Origin: Rhizobium sp. ZPR4
GTDB lineage: Bacteria; Pseudomonadota; Alphaproteobacteria; Rhizobiales; Rhizobiaceae
Length of the DNA: 64,000 bases
Assembly: GCF_040215725.1 (NCBI RefSeq)
Contig: NZ_CP157967.1
Coordinates: 3,832,001-3,896,000 of the forward strand
Direction of reading: 5' to 3'
Positions 19,921 through 28,003 of the stretch are shown here, piece by piece. Under the pieces are notes generated by a model that saw only the letters and a program-made list of their open reading frames with translations, was not told the DNA's origin and did no database searches. The number at the start of each line of letters is the position of its first letter. Within the stretch, counting starts at the first letter, position 1. Made by a program: the position numbers and the translations under genes.

Positions 19921-20670
19921 ATGATGGATCATTCGATATGGCTCGTCGCGGCGATCTTCGCGACCTTCTTCGTCGCCGGCACGGTCAAGGGTGTCACCGG
20001 TTTGGGGCTGCCGACGGTGGCAATGGGCGTTCTAGGCGTCTTGATCTCGCCGCTCACCGCGGCGAGCCTGCTGATCGTGCCCTCCTTCGTCACCAATGTC
20101 TGGCAGCTGCTCGCAGGTCCGAGTTTTGGCGCGCTTGCCCGTCGCTTCCTCCTCTTGGTTCTTGCCGTGACCGTTGGAACCTTCGCCGGCTCATATCTTC
20201 TCGCCGACGGCGATACACGTCTGACGACCGCTGCGCTGGGTGCTGCGCTCATCGTCTATGCCGGTCATGCTTTGCTCGCCCGTCAACTGCATGTGCCCGC
20301 AAGGTTCGAACCGCTGCTATCGCCGCTCGTCGGCGCGGTCACCGGCCTGCTCACCGGTGCCACAGGCGTCTTCGTCGTGCCCGCGGTGCCCTATCTGCAG
20401 TCGCTCGGACTGGAGAAGGAGGAGCTGATCCAGGCACTCGGACTCTCGTTCACCGTCTCCACCGTGGCACTTGCCGGAGCGCTCGCCTGGCATGGCGCCT
20501 TCCGCATCGACAATCTGGCGCTCTCTACTCTGGCGATCGTCCCGGCGCTTGGCGGCATGTGGGCTGGCCAGATCATCCGCAATCGCGTCAGCCCGGCAAC
20601 CTTCCGCCGCTGGTTTCTGGTCTGTCTTCTGCTGCTTGGCGCCGAGATGATCGTCAAAGCCGCTTTCTGA
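19921..20670 (+). CDS. TauE/SafE-family sulfite or organic-anion exporter
   Basis: 249-residue inner-membrane protein with about eight helices and the duplicated TauE/SafE pattern. The first conserved GTVKGVTGLGLP motif is at residues 20-31 and the second, LLTGATGVFVVPAVPYLQSLG, near 143-163. Family members export sulfite, sulfoacetate or related anions. GAAGGGGC precedes the ATG. It is divergent from a LysR gene and 74 bp upstream of an isochorismatase-like gene on the same strand. Confidence 0.88.
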   Translation: MMDHSIWLVAAIFATFFVAGTVKGVTGLGLPTVAMGVLGVLISPLTAASLLIVPSFVTNVWQLLAGPSFGALARRFLLLVLAVTVGTFAGSYLLADGDTRLTTAALGAALIVYAGHALLARQLHVPARFEPLLSPLVGAVTGLLTGATGVFVVPAVPYLQSLGLEKEELIQALGLSFTVSTVALAGALAWHGAFRIDNLALSTLAIVPALGGMWAGQIIRNRVSPATFRRWFLVCLLLLGAEMIVKAAF

Positions 20671-20744
20671 GGCGGTCTCATATTGCCGGGTTGCCCGGTG
20701 CGTCCCCATATGCTTCGGGGTTGTTTCAAGGTGGGGTGAAATCG

Positions 20745-21329
20745 ATGGAAAGAGGACAGCAAGAGATTTCCGATGAGCATCCGCTCGCGGATGCCCTGCT
20801 TGTCGTCGATGTGCAGAATGCCTTCGTGGATGGTCCGGAGGCGGTTCCTGGTCATGCCACTTTGACGCCGATGGTCGAGGTCCTGCTAGATAGCGCGCGG
20901 TTGGCATGGGCGCCGGTGATTTTCCTGCAGAACGATGGTCCGGCCGGGGCGCTGGACGAGCCGCTTCAGCCGGGATGGAAACTCTATTTCCCGCCTCTAT
21001 CAGGCGAAGTGGTCATCCGGAAGACGAAGGATGATGGCTTCGATGGCACCGACCTAGACGCCATCCTCGCCGCTTTCGGCGTACGTGAGCTGGCAGTCTG
21101 CGGCGTGCTTTCGGAGATGTGTGTGGCGGCGACGGCGCGTGGAGCGCTCGAGCGCGGCTACGGTGTGCTGCTGCCGCATGATGCGCACGCGACCTATGAC
21201 GTTCCGGCCGGGCCGGGGTCGCAAGGCGTGCCCGCCGCCATGGCGGCAAGAGCCGCGGAATGGTCGCTGGGAGACGAGATCAGGATCTGCGCCTCCGCGC
21301 GTGACGTCCGGTTCAGAAAGAGACCTTAG
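20745..21329 (+). CDS. cysteine hydrolase (isochorismatase family)
   Basis: 194 residues. The full catalytic triad of the cysteine-hydrolase group is visible: D22 (VVDVQNAF), K93 (IRKTKDDGF) and C126 (LSEMCVAAT). Members hydrolyse amides such as nicotinamide, N-carbamoylsarcosine or ureidoacrylate. The substrate here cannot be assigned. ATG at 20745 follows GGTGGGG. A long in-frame extension upstream crosses the exporter gene and is not coding. It contrasts with the isochorismatase-like protein at 1247, which lacks the Cys. Confidence 0.85.
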   Translation: MERGQQEISDEHPLADALLVVDVQNAFVDGPEAVPGHATLTPMVEVLLDSARLAWAPVIFLQNDGPAGALDEPLQPGWKLYFPPLSGEVVIRKTKDDGFDGTDLDAILAAFGVRELAVCGVLSEMCVAATARGALERGYGVLLPHDAHATYDVPAGPGSQGVPAAMAARAAEWSLGDEIRICASARDVRFRKRP

Positions 21330-21401
21330 CCGAAGGTCCCGCCTCTGCCTGGAATGAGGTCACTCTTGAAACTCACGTTGAATCGTAATAATTGAAGTTA
21401 C

Positions 21402-21851
21402 ATGAAGCGCGATAGCCGACTTTCCTCCGTTCTCCATGCCTTGCTCCATATGGCCGAGCAGGATGGGCCGCTGACCTCAGAAACCCTGGCGCAATGCATG
21501 CGCACCAATCCCGTCGTCGTGCGGCGCACCATGGGGCTGCTGCGCGAGGTTGGCATCGTCAACTCCACCAAGGGGCATACCGGCGGCTGGACGATCGCGG
21601 CCGATCTCAAAAACGTCACGCTGCGCCAGCTGCACGAGGCGCTCGGTGAACCGGCCGTCTTCGCCATCGGCAACCGCAACGAAACGCCTGAGTGTCTTGT
21701 CGAGCAATCGGTCAACTCCGTGCTCGACGATGCCTTTGCGGAGGCCGAGGCTTTGCTGCTCAAGCGCTTCGAAAATGTCACGCTTGCCGATCTCGCCGCC
21801 GAATTCGCGCGGCGTCATGCGCATTGGCGCTCAAAAAGGACCCTGTCATGA
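21402..21851 (+). CDS. Rrf2 family transcriptional regulator
   Basis: 149 residues with an Rrf2 winged helix (SSVLHALLHMAEQ...TSETLAQCMRTNPVVVRRTM). It has only two Cys (in AQCMRT and PECLVEQ) instead of the three-Cys cluster that binds Fe-S in IscR/NsrR, so it is probably of the redox- or ligand-sensing YwnA/SaiR-like kind. The stop overlaps the start of the flavoprotein gene, suggesting it regulates its own operon. Three TTGAA repeats lie upstream at 21366, 21378 and 21392. Confidence 0.87.
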   Translation: MKRDSRLSSVLHALLHMAEQDGPLTSETLAQCMRTNPVVVRRTMGLLREVGIVNSTKGHTGGWTIAADLKNVTLRQLHEALGEPAVFAIGNRNETPECLVEQSVNSVLDDAFAEAEALLLKRFENVTLADLAAEFARRHAHWRSKRTLS

Positions 21852-22729
21852 CCCATGACGTCATCGTCATCGGGGGCAGCTACGCCGGAATGGCGGCCGC
21901 CCTCCAGCTTCTCCGTGCCCGCCGCAAGGTGCTGGTCATCGACGCCGGCAAGCGCCGCAATCGTTTCGCCGAGGAATCCCACGGCTTTCTCGGCCAGGAT
22001 GGCGTCAACCCCGGCGAGATCGCCCGCAAGGCGCGCGAGCAGCTTTCCGTCTATCCGACGTTGACCTGGATCGAGGGCATGGCCGAAAAGGCCGAGGGCG
22101 AGAAGGATGCCTTTGTCGTCACCACGGCGGACGGTGCGCGTCACGACGGTCGGCGCCTTCTCTTCGCGACCGGTGTTTCCGATACCTTGCCCGAGATCGA
22201 GGGCCTCGGCGAACGCTGGGGCAAGAGCATCTTCCATTGCCCCTATTGCCATGGCTACGAGCTCGATCAGGGCCATATCGGCTGCATCGCCACCGGACCG
22301 ATGTCGGTGCATCAGGCACAGTTGCTGCCGGAATGGGGCGAGGTGACGCTGTTCCTCAATGGCAGCTTTGTCCCTGATGAGGCGCAGCTCACCGATCTCG
22401 CCGCGCGCGGCGTAACGATCGAGGCGGCACCGATCACAAGGCTGGAAGGAAAGGCCGACGTGCGTCTTGCCGATGGACGCCTGCTGCCGTTTGCCGGGCT
22501 TTTCACCGCGACGCGCGTGTCGCCCGCGAGCCCGATTGCCGAGCGGCTCGGCTGCGCGATCGAGGAAACGCTGTTCGGAACGCAGATCCAGACCGACACC
22601 ACGAAGGAAACCACCGTCTCGGGCGCCTTTGCCTGTGGCGATGCCGCCCGTATCCCGCATTCGGTGTCGCTTGCGGTCGGTGATGGCGCCTGGGCCGGCG
22701 CGCAGCTGCATCGTTCGCTGGTGTTCTGA
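21848..22729 (+). CDS. thioredoxin-reductase-like FAD oxidoreductase
   Basis: 293 residues. The FAD motif GGSYAGMAAA is at residues 9-18, the redox motif HCPYCHGYE near 133-141, and the C-terminal FAD contact FACGDAA near 260. The CxxC has Pro-Tyr between the cysteines, like other small Trx-reductase-like flavoproteins that pair with Rrf2 or HTH regulators. The NAD(P)-domain motif is weak (ATGPMSVHQA), so the electron donor is uncertain. It is translationally coupled to the Rrf2 gene. Confidence 0.88.
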   Translation: MTHDVIVIGGSYAGMAAALQLLRARRKVLVIDAGKRRNRFAEESHGFLGQDGVNPGEIARKAREQLSVYPTLTWIEGMAEKAEGEKDAFVVTTADGARHDGRRLLFATGVSDTLPEIEGLGERWGKSIFHCPYCHGYELDQGHIGCIATGPMSVHQAQLLPEWGEVTLFLNGSFVPDEAQLTDLAARGVTIEAAPITRLEGKADVRLADGRLLPFAGLFTATRVSPASPIAERLGCAIEETLFGTQIQTDTTKETTVSGAFACGDAARIPHSVSLAVGDGAWAGAQLHRSLVF

Positions 22730-22731
22730 CG

Positions 22732-23178
22732 CTATCGGCTGATTGCGACGATGCCGAGCACCGAGGCGATCGTGGCGAGCGCGATCCGTACATTGTGGAT
22801 CATCAGCCATGTATCGAGCCTGGCGGGAACCTTATCCAGAGGAACCAGCTTTGCCGCAAATTGTGCATTGGTCGGCAGGAACCAGGCGGCGGTGAGAATG
22901 AGAACGGCGGCGATGCACACCGTCGCTCCGATCCATAATGCTCTTGCCCCGTTCTCGCTCCAGCCAAGCCACAGCGAACCGGCCAGACCGATGAGCGTCG
23001 GCGCGACGACAAGAGGAATCGAGCGCACGATGAACTCGCCGTTTTGGCCGAACCAGTCGAGGAACTCGGACGGCGGAAGGCTTTTCCAATATCCGCCGAG
23101 CGTCACCGCAATCGTCAGCATGACGCCGGCAAACATCGCCGAACCCGAGATGGCGAGAATGTTGAAGAGGAGCCGCAT
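22732..23178 (-). CDS. DUF1772 (anthrone oxygenase-like) membrane protein
   Basis: 148 residues with four hydrophobic segments (about 5-27, 53-70, 80-97 and 125-145), matching DUF1772 proteins. AGGAAG precedes the MRLLFN start at 23178; a start 22 codons upstream has no ribosome site. It ends 2 bp from the convergent flavoprotein gene. It lies downstream of the monooxygenase-fold gene on the same strand and may share its transcript. The activity is unknown; relation to anthrone oxygenase is by fold family only. Confidence 0.75.
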   Translation of the reverse strand: MRLLFNILAISGSAMFAGVMLTIAVTLGGYWKSLPPSEFLDWFGQNGEFIVRSIPLVVAPTLIGLAGSLWLGWSENGARALWIGATVCIAAVLILTAAWFLPTNAQFAAKLVPLDKVPARLDTWLMIHNVRIALATIASVLGIVAISR

Positions 23179-23240
23179 CGCAATTCTTCCTAAGGTCTTT
23201 TGAGTTCGATCCAATGATCCGGGGTCTTGCCGACGCGTGT

Positions 23241-23609
23241 TCACGCCACGCAGATGCCGGGAACTGCGACCTTCTGGAACAGGTGCGGAGAGGCAACGGC
23301 CGAGGACGGATAGTGCGAAATTTTTGCCCTGAATTCCGGATGCGTGAACGCAGCGCGGAAATCAGCCATCGTCTCCCATACCGCATAGTTGAGATAGGTT
23401 GGGCTTTCGCCGATCGCTCGGTGAAGCTGGGTCGAGATGAAGCCCGGCTGCTGCTTCATGAACGCGGCATCGTCGCGCCATGCATCGAGAAAGACGTCCT
23501 CGTCCGCCTTGTCGAGGGTGAAGACATTCACAAGAACGACGGGGGCGGCATCGATGCCGACTTGCCGCTCTATCGGAAAGTTTGGGTCCATTGGGCGCAT
23601 GTGAGACAT
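23241..23609 (-). CDS. antibiotic-biosynthesis-monooxygenase (ABM) domain protein
   Basis: 122 residues, a single dimeric alpha/beta-barrel ABM domain (VVLVNVFTLDKADEDVFLDAW...FISTQLHR...NYAVWETMADF). Such proteins are cofactor-free quinone-forming monooxygenases or small-molecule binders. GGAG lies 7 bases before the ATG. It is divergent from a MarR gene with a shared palindrome, so repression by that MarR protein is likely. It may be co-transcribed with the DUF1772 gene. Confidence 0.8.
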   Translation of the reverse strand: MSHMRPMDPNFPIERQVGIDAAPVVLVNVFTLDKADEDVFLDAWRDDAAFMKQQPGFISTQLHRAIGESPTYLNYAVWETMADFRAAFTHPEFRAKISHYPSSAVASPHLFQKVAVPGICVA

Positions 23610-23667
23610 GGCGTACTCCGTTCAATATGGTTATATGATGTCAATGTGGTGTGGTGCATATCTAGTA

Positions 23668-23698
23668 AATTGACATTATAGTGTCAATTAAATTATAT
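23668..23698. promoter_or_regulatory. MarR-type palindrome containing both -35 boxes
   Basis: Arms AATTGACA (23668-23675) and TGTCAATT (23682-23689) around a 6-base centre. Each arm contains TTGACA reading outward. On + it pairs with TTATAT at 23693-23698 after 17 bases. On - it faces the ABM gene. A bound MarR dimer would block RNA polymerase in both directions. Confidence 0.7.
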
Positions 23699-23706
23699 GG
23701 TGACAA

Positions 23707-24183
23707 ATGAGTGACGCGAAACAAACCTCGGTCGGAAGCGCTTTGACCGGCCTGATTCTCGAGCTGTTCAAACTGCACGGCCGGGTGCTTGCATCCGGTG
23801 ACAGGCTGGTGGCTCCCCTTGGCCTGACGAGTGCGAGGTGGCAGATTCTGGGCGCCATCATCGCAGCAGACCGGCCGCAGCCGGTTGCGTGGTTGGCACG
23901 CGACATGGGCGCCAATCGCCAGAACATCCAGCGCATCGTCAACGATCTGGAAAAGGAAGGTCTCGTTACCTTCGAGACCAATCCGCATCATCGGCGGGCG
24001 CAGCTGGTCGTGCTGACGGATAAGGGGAGGCAGGTTTTCGATGCCGCCATGCGGCTGCAGGCGCCGTGGGTCAACGAATTGGCGGAAGGGCTTCGGATCG
24101 AGGATATCGAAACGATGCGGGAGGTTATGCTGGCTCTGCGCAGCAAGCTGGAAAGAAGCGGAGAGGCGGAAGAACAGGACTGA
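23707..24183 (+). CDS. MarR family transcriptional regulator
   Basis: 158 residues with a MarR winged helix (LTSARWQILGAIIAADRPQPVAWLARDMGANRQN and DPHHRRAQLV-type wing, read here as NPHHRRAQLVVLTDKG). The predicted -10 ends only 9 bases before the ATG at 23707, so the mRNA may be leaderless. It is divergent from the ABM/DUF1772 pair. A dispersed repeat follows its stop. Confidence 0.9.
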   Translation: MSDAKQTSVGSALTGLILELFKLHGRVLASGDRLVAPLGLTSARWQILGAIIAADRPQPVAWLARDMGANRQNIQRIVNDLEKEGLVTFETNPHHRRAQLVVLTDKGRQVFDAAMRLQAPWVNELAEGLRIEDIETMREVMLALRSKLERSGEAEEQD

Positions 24184-24211
24184 CTGCTGAGCGCGGCCCC
24201 GGTTCTTCGCC

Positions 24212-24315
24212 TAGAGCCTTTCCGCTTTTCTTCGAATCGCGAAAACGCTCTATCTTTTTGTTTTTACGCAATTCCGGACGGAAAACCGCTTCGCACTTTT
24301 CCTGGAATTGCTCTA
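24212..24315 (-). repeat. dispersed intergenic repeat, copy 3 (inverted)
   Basis: Reverse-orientation copy of the element at 9589 and 14412. TTTTCCTGGAATTGCTCTA at its right end is the complement of the TAGAGCAATTCC start. The middle is more diverged (CTTTTTGTTTTTACGC). Its terminal TAG on the minus strand is the stop codon of the HxlR gene. Confidence 0.85.
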
Positions 24316-24765
24316 ATTCTCCTCCGGCACCTTCACGATAACCGTCTCGTCCGGGCCGATGGACCGGCCGTCCTGCGCCCGGATGTCAAGCTTCACCGGC
24401 TGACCCGTTGTCCGGTCCACCAGTAGCGAGTGCTCTTCCGCCGGCGCAAAGAGGTGGCGCTCGCCGAATTGGCGCAGCGCCACCATGACCGGGAAGAGGT
24501 CCTTCCCCATCGCCGTCAGCCGATATTCCATGCGCGAGCCGCCTTCGCTTGTCGGCACAAGTTCCAGAATGCCGCTTGCCACAAGCGTGCGCAGGCGTTC
24601 GGTCAAAATGTTCTTGGCGATGCCGAGGCTCTTTTGAAACTCGCCAAAGCGCGTCAGCCCGTCGAAGGCATCGCGCACGATCAGCAGCGACCACCAGTCG
24701 CCGATCACATCGAGTGAGCGGGCGCTGGGGCAATAATCACCTTTCAGGCTTTTCCGCGCGACCAT
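24313..24765 (-). CDS. HxlR family transcriptional regulator
   Basis: 150 residues. The HxlR signature CPSARSLDVIGDWWSLLIVRDAF is near residues 12-34, with the sensor-type Cys12, followed by the winged helix (RFGEFQKSLGIAKNILTERL). The final 40 residues extend beyond the usual 110-residue core. It is divergent from an MFS exporter with two repeated operator-like sites in the gap, so it probably controls that exporter. Confidence 0.9.
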   Translation of the reverse strand: MVARKSLKGDYCPSARSLDVIGDWWSLLIVRDAFDGLTRFGEFQKSLGIAKNILTERLRTLVASGILELVPTSEGGSRMEYRLTAMGKDLFPVMVALRQFGERHLFAPAEEHSLLVDRTTGQPVKLDIRAQDGRSIGPDETVIVKVPEEN

Positions 24766-24801
24766 GCGCTTAAGCCTTCCCGGTCTTTTGTCTGCAAGAA
24801 T

Positions 24802-24855
24802 GGTTGCATGATTAAACCAATAATGTTACTCGGTCGATGGTTTCATTATTAAACC
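24802..24855. promoter_or_regulatory. two repeated 17-mers, HxlR-type operators
   Basis: GGTTGCATGATTAAACC (24802-24818) and GGTTTCATTATTAAACC (24839-24855) differ at two positions and are 37 bp apart start to start. Each is a loose palindrome with GGTT/AACC ends. They sit between the divergent HxlR and MFS genes. Confidence 0.75.
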
Positions 24856-24875
24856 GAAGAATCGGGAGTTTTGCA

Positions 24876-26186
24876 ATGACGATCGATCAGGACGCGCCGC
24901 CGGCCGGCAGCGCGAAGGATGCCGTGCGCCTTCATTCCACGCGAGAAGGTTTGCCTGAGGGGGCCGGATATTCCGGAGCGGCCAATTCGCCGTTGACGCG
25001 AGCGACGATTTTCCTCTTTGCCGTCGCAAGTGGCCTTGCCGTGGCGAATGCCTATTTCGCCCATCCGCTTCTCGATGTCATGGCCGATGATCTCAATCTG
25101 TCGCGCACGGTCGCAGGCCTGATTGTCGGCGCGACACAGCTCGGCTACGGGCTCGGTCTGATCCTGCTGGTGCCGCTCGGCGATCTGGTCGATCGGCGCA
25201 AGCTCATCATCGTGCAATCGCTGCTAAGCGCGGCTGCACTCGTCTGTGTCGGTTTTTCGACCAGTGCCGCCATGCTGCTTGCCTCCATGGCTGCCGTCGG
25301 TTTTCTGGCCGTGGTCACGCAGGCGCTCGTCGCCTATGCGGCGAGTCTCGCGCATCCCGCCGAGCGTGGCCATATCGTCGGCATGGTCACGAGCGGCATC
25401 GTGCTCGGTATTCTTCTGGCGCGCAGCGTTGCGGGAACGCTGACTGATCTCTCTGGCTGGCGAACGGTCTACATCGTCTCGGCCGTACTGACGCTGGTGA
25501 TCGCGCTTCTTCTCTGGCGCACACTGCCGCGGCAGCAAAGACCCAAGGGTAGTCTCTCCTATTTCGGTCTCATCCGCTCGCTCGGCACCCTGCTTGTCGA
25601 AGAGCCTGTGCTGCGCATCCGCGCCGTGATCGCCATGCTGATCTTCGCCAATATCACCACGCTGCTCGCGCCGCTCGTGCTGCCGCTGACCGCCCCGCCT
25701 TACTCGCTGTCCCACACCGAAGTCGGCCTGTTCGGCCTTGCCGGTGCCGCCGGGGCACTGGGCGCCATCAGGGCAGGGCGCTGGGCCGACCGTGGTCATG
25801 GCCAGCGCACCACGGGGATCGCACTTGCCCTGATGTTGTTTGCCTGGCTACCGATCTCCATGCTGGATCGCTCGATCCTATGGCTGATCATCGGTGTCCT
25901 CGTCATCGATTTCGGCCTGCAGGCGACGCACGTCACCAATCAGGGCATGATCTATCGCATCAGGCCGGACGCGCAGAACAGGCTGACCGCCGCCTATATG
26001 GTCTTCTACTCGATCGGCAGCGCGCTGGGATCCTCGACATCGACGATCATATATGCCCATGCGGGTTGGACGGGTGTCTGCCTGTCCGGTGCGGCCATCA
26101 GCCTCGCGACATTCCTCTTCTGGGCGCTGACCTTGCGGGCAACGCCAGAGGCGGCGACGCAGAGCGTCGATCGGGTCTGCGTCTAG
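24876..26186 (+). CDS. MFS transporter, probable drug or metabolite exporter
   Basis: 436 residues, 12 hydrophobic segments. The motif between helices 2 and 3 is GDLVDRRKLI (near residues 105-114), the classic MFS loop. Start at 24876 (MTIDQD) after CGGGAG; an earlier ATG at 24837 lies inside an operator repeat. It resembles the EmrD/YtbD-like DHA1 group. It is adjacent to HxlR and shares its stop site with the convergent LysR gene. Confidence 0.88.
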   Translation: MTIDQDAPPAGSAKDAVRLHSTREGLPEGAGYSGAANSPLTRATIFLFAVASGLAVANAYFAHPLLDVMADDLNLSRTVAGLIVGATQLGYGLGLILLVPLGDLVDRRKLIIVQSLLSAAALVCVGFSTSAAMLLASMAAVGFLAVVTQALVAYAASLAHPAERGHIVGMVTSGIVLGILLARSVAGTLTDLSGWRTVYIVSAVLTLVIALLLWRTLPRQQRPKGSLSYFGLIRSLGTLLVEEPVLRIRAVIAMLIFANITTLLAPLVLPLTAPPYSLSHTEVGLFGLAGAAGALGAIRAGRWADRGHGQRTTGIALALMLFAWLPISMLDRSILWLIIGVLVIDFGLQATHVTNQGMIYRIRPDAQNRLTAAYMVFYSIGSALGSSTSTIIYAHAGWTGVCLSGAAISLATFLFWALTLRATPEAATQSVDRVCV

Positions 26187-27085
26187 CTTTCCCATACAGA
26201 TGTCAGTCTCAATTGCTCCTCCAAGAGGGAGAGCACCACCTGAATGCGCGGCGGCATCGGCCTGATCTGCGGATAAAGCGCATGCAGATCGAAGCCGGGT
26301 ACGGTCATATCGGGCAGCAGGCGGATCAGCCTGCCGCTCGCCAGGTCCGCAGCGCAGACCGGCTCCTGCAAGACGCCGATGCCGGCGCCATCGAGCAGAA
26401 GACTGTGCAGCGGCCGCCAATGGCTGGTGCTGAGGACAATGTCGATGACGGCAAGTTCAATTTGGCCGTCCGGGTCGATCAAGGGAAGCCGTCCGCCGTT
26501 GAAAAGGCCGGCAACCCGCAGGAATGGGTGGTCGGCAAGATCATCGGGCTTTGTCGGCGTCCCATACTCGTCGAGATAAGCCGGTGACGCCACGAGCACG
26601 CGGCCGACATGTCCGAGCTTGCGGGCAATGAAGCTGCCTTCGCCGAGATCGCCGAGACGCAGCGAGATGTCGACACCCTCCGTCACGGGATCGACGGTCC
26701 TGTCGTTGAGGATCAGCTCGATTTTCAACTGCGGATGGCGCTTGCGCATCTGCAAAAGGATCGATGGCAGGATCACCTCGCCGACGCCATGCGGTGCTGC
26801 GATCCTCAACGTGCCGCGCAAGGATTGATCGCCGTTGACGATGGTCAGGGCATCGTCGGCATTGTCAAGCACCTGCTTGCTGCGCTCATAGAAGACCGCG
26901 CCGACATCGGTGACGGAAAGCTTGCGGGTGTTTCTGAGCAGAAGCTTGGCTCCGAGATATTGCTCCAGCCGATCAATCCGTTCGCTGACGGCGGGCTGGC
27001 CCATGCCGAGATCGCGGGCAGCAGCCGACATGCTGCCCCTTTCCAACACCCTGACATAGACGCGCATCGCCACCAACAGATCCAT
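26183..27085 (-). CDS. LysR family transcriptional regulator
   Basis: 300 residues from MDLLVAMRVYV, the usual LysR N-terminus; a start 33 codons earlier lies in the promoter region. The helix-turn-helix is GSMSAAARDLGMGQPAVSERIDRLE. The substrate domain is of the CrgA/YafC-like type. It is divergent from a BlcC-like lactonase gene, a likely target. Its TAG stop overlaps the TAG stop of the convergent MFS gene within one CTAG. Confidence 0.9.
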   Translation of the reverse strand: MDLLVAMRVYVRVLERGSMSAAARDLGMGQPAVSERIDRLEQYLGAKLLLRNTRKLSVTDVGAVFYERSKQVLDNADDALTIVNGDQSLRGTLRIAAPHGVGEVILPSILLQMRKRHPQLKIELILNDRTVDPVTEGVDISLRLGDLGEGSFIARKLGHVGRVLVASPAYLDEYGTPTKPDDLADHPFLRVAGLFNGGRLPLIDPDGQIELAVIDIVLSTSHWRPLHSLLLDGAGIGVLQEPVCAADLASGRLIRLLPDMTVPGFDLHALYPQIRPMPPRIQVVLSLLEEQLRLTSVWES

Positions 27086-27096
27086 GCACGCCAATA

Positions 27097-27113
27097 TATC
27101 GGCTCGGCCGATA
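27097..27113. promoter_or_regulatory. palindrome between LysR and lactonase genes
   Basis: Perfect 7-base arms TATCGGC/GCCGATA around TCG, 12 bp before the LysR start and 83 bp before the lactonase start. This fits an autoregulatory LysR site that may also activate the lactonase. Confidence 0.55.
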
Positions 27114-27195
27114 AATGTAAGTGGATGACGCTGGCTAGTGGGAAAGCGTTCGATCGCCGAAAACGGCACCGAAACGTCAATCACAGGTCAGGCTC

Positions 27196-27987
27196 ATGAG
27201 CGATATCAGGCTTTACATGTTTCAATCGGGCACGCAGCGATGCAAGGCTCACGACATCAGGATGAACCAGGGCGGCGACGCCGATATTGAAATCCCGGTG
27301 CCCTGGTTTCTACTCACCCACCCGAAGGGCAATGTCGTCATCGATGGTGGGCTGGCGGTGGAGGGCCTTTCCGATCCGCGGGGCTATTGGGGCGATGTGA
27401 TCGATAGCTATCAGCCTGTGATGACTGAGGAGCAAGGATGCGTCGCGCAGCTGGCAGGGCTTGGCATATCCCGTGAAGATATCCGCTTCGTCGTGCTGTC
27501 CCATCTGCATTCCGACCATAGCGGCGCTGTCGGTCGTTTCCCCGACGCGACCCACATCGTCCAACGCCGCGAATATGAATATGCCTTCGCGCCCGATTGG
27601 TTCGCCGCAGGCGCCTATCTCCGGAGGGATTTCGACCGTCCCGGCGTGAAGTGGCACTTCCTGGAGGGCGCCGCTACCGATGGCTACGATCTCTATGGCG
27701 ACGGCGTGCTGCGGATGATCTTCACGCCGGGCCATAGCGTCGGCCACCAATCCTTTCTCGTGCAGCTGCCGAATGCGGGCGCGATATTGCTGGCCATCGA
27801 TGCCGCCTATACCCTTGATCACTGGAACGAAAAGGCGCTTCCCGGCTTCATGTCGTCCGCCGTCGACACGGTGCGATCCGTCGGCAAGCTGCGTGCACTT
27901 GCCGAGCAGACCGGCGCGATGGTGGTCACCGGGCATGACCTCGAGGCATGGCCGGGGTTCAAGCAGGTCCCGGCCTATTATGATTGA
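27196..27987 (+). CDS. N-acyl homoserine lactonase family protein (BlcC/AttM-like)
   Basis: 263-residue metallo-beta-lactamase-fold lactonase. The dinuclear zinc motif is SHLHSDHSG (near residues 101-109). Further His/Asp ligands are in TPGHSVGH (near 178) and AIDAAYTLDHW (near 200). The whole length follows the Agrobacterium BlcC/AttM pattern (IRLYMFQSGT, MNQG, EIPVPWFLLTHP, VIDGG, THIVQRREYEYAF). BlcC opens gamma-butyrolactone and, less well, acyl-homoserine lactones. Here it is not beside blcA/blcB, so a role in quorum quenching or another lactone pathway is open. Confidence 0.9.
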   Translation: MSDIRLYMFQSGTQRCKAHDIRMNQGGDADIEIPVPWFLLTHPKGNVVIDGGLAVEGLSDPRGYWGDVIDSYQPVMTEEQGCVAQLAGLGISREDIRFVVLSHLHSDHSGAVGRFPDATHIVQRREYEYAFAPDWFAAGAYLRRDFDRPGVKWHFLEGAATDGYDLYGDGVLRMIFTPGHSVGHQSFLVQLPNAGAILLAIDAAYTLDHWNEKALPGFMSSAVDTVRSVGKLRALAEQTGAMVVTGHDLEAWPGFKQVPAYYD

Positions 27988-28003
27988 ACGTACATCCCGC
28001 TGA

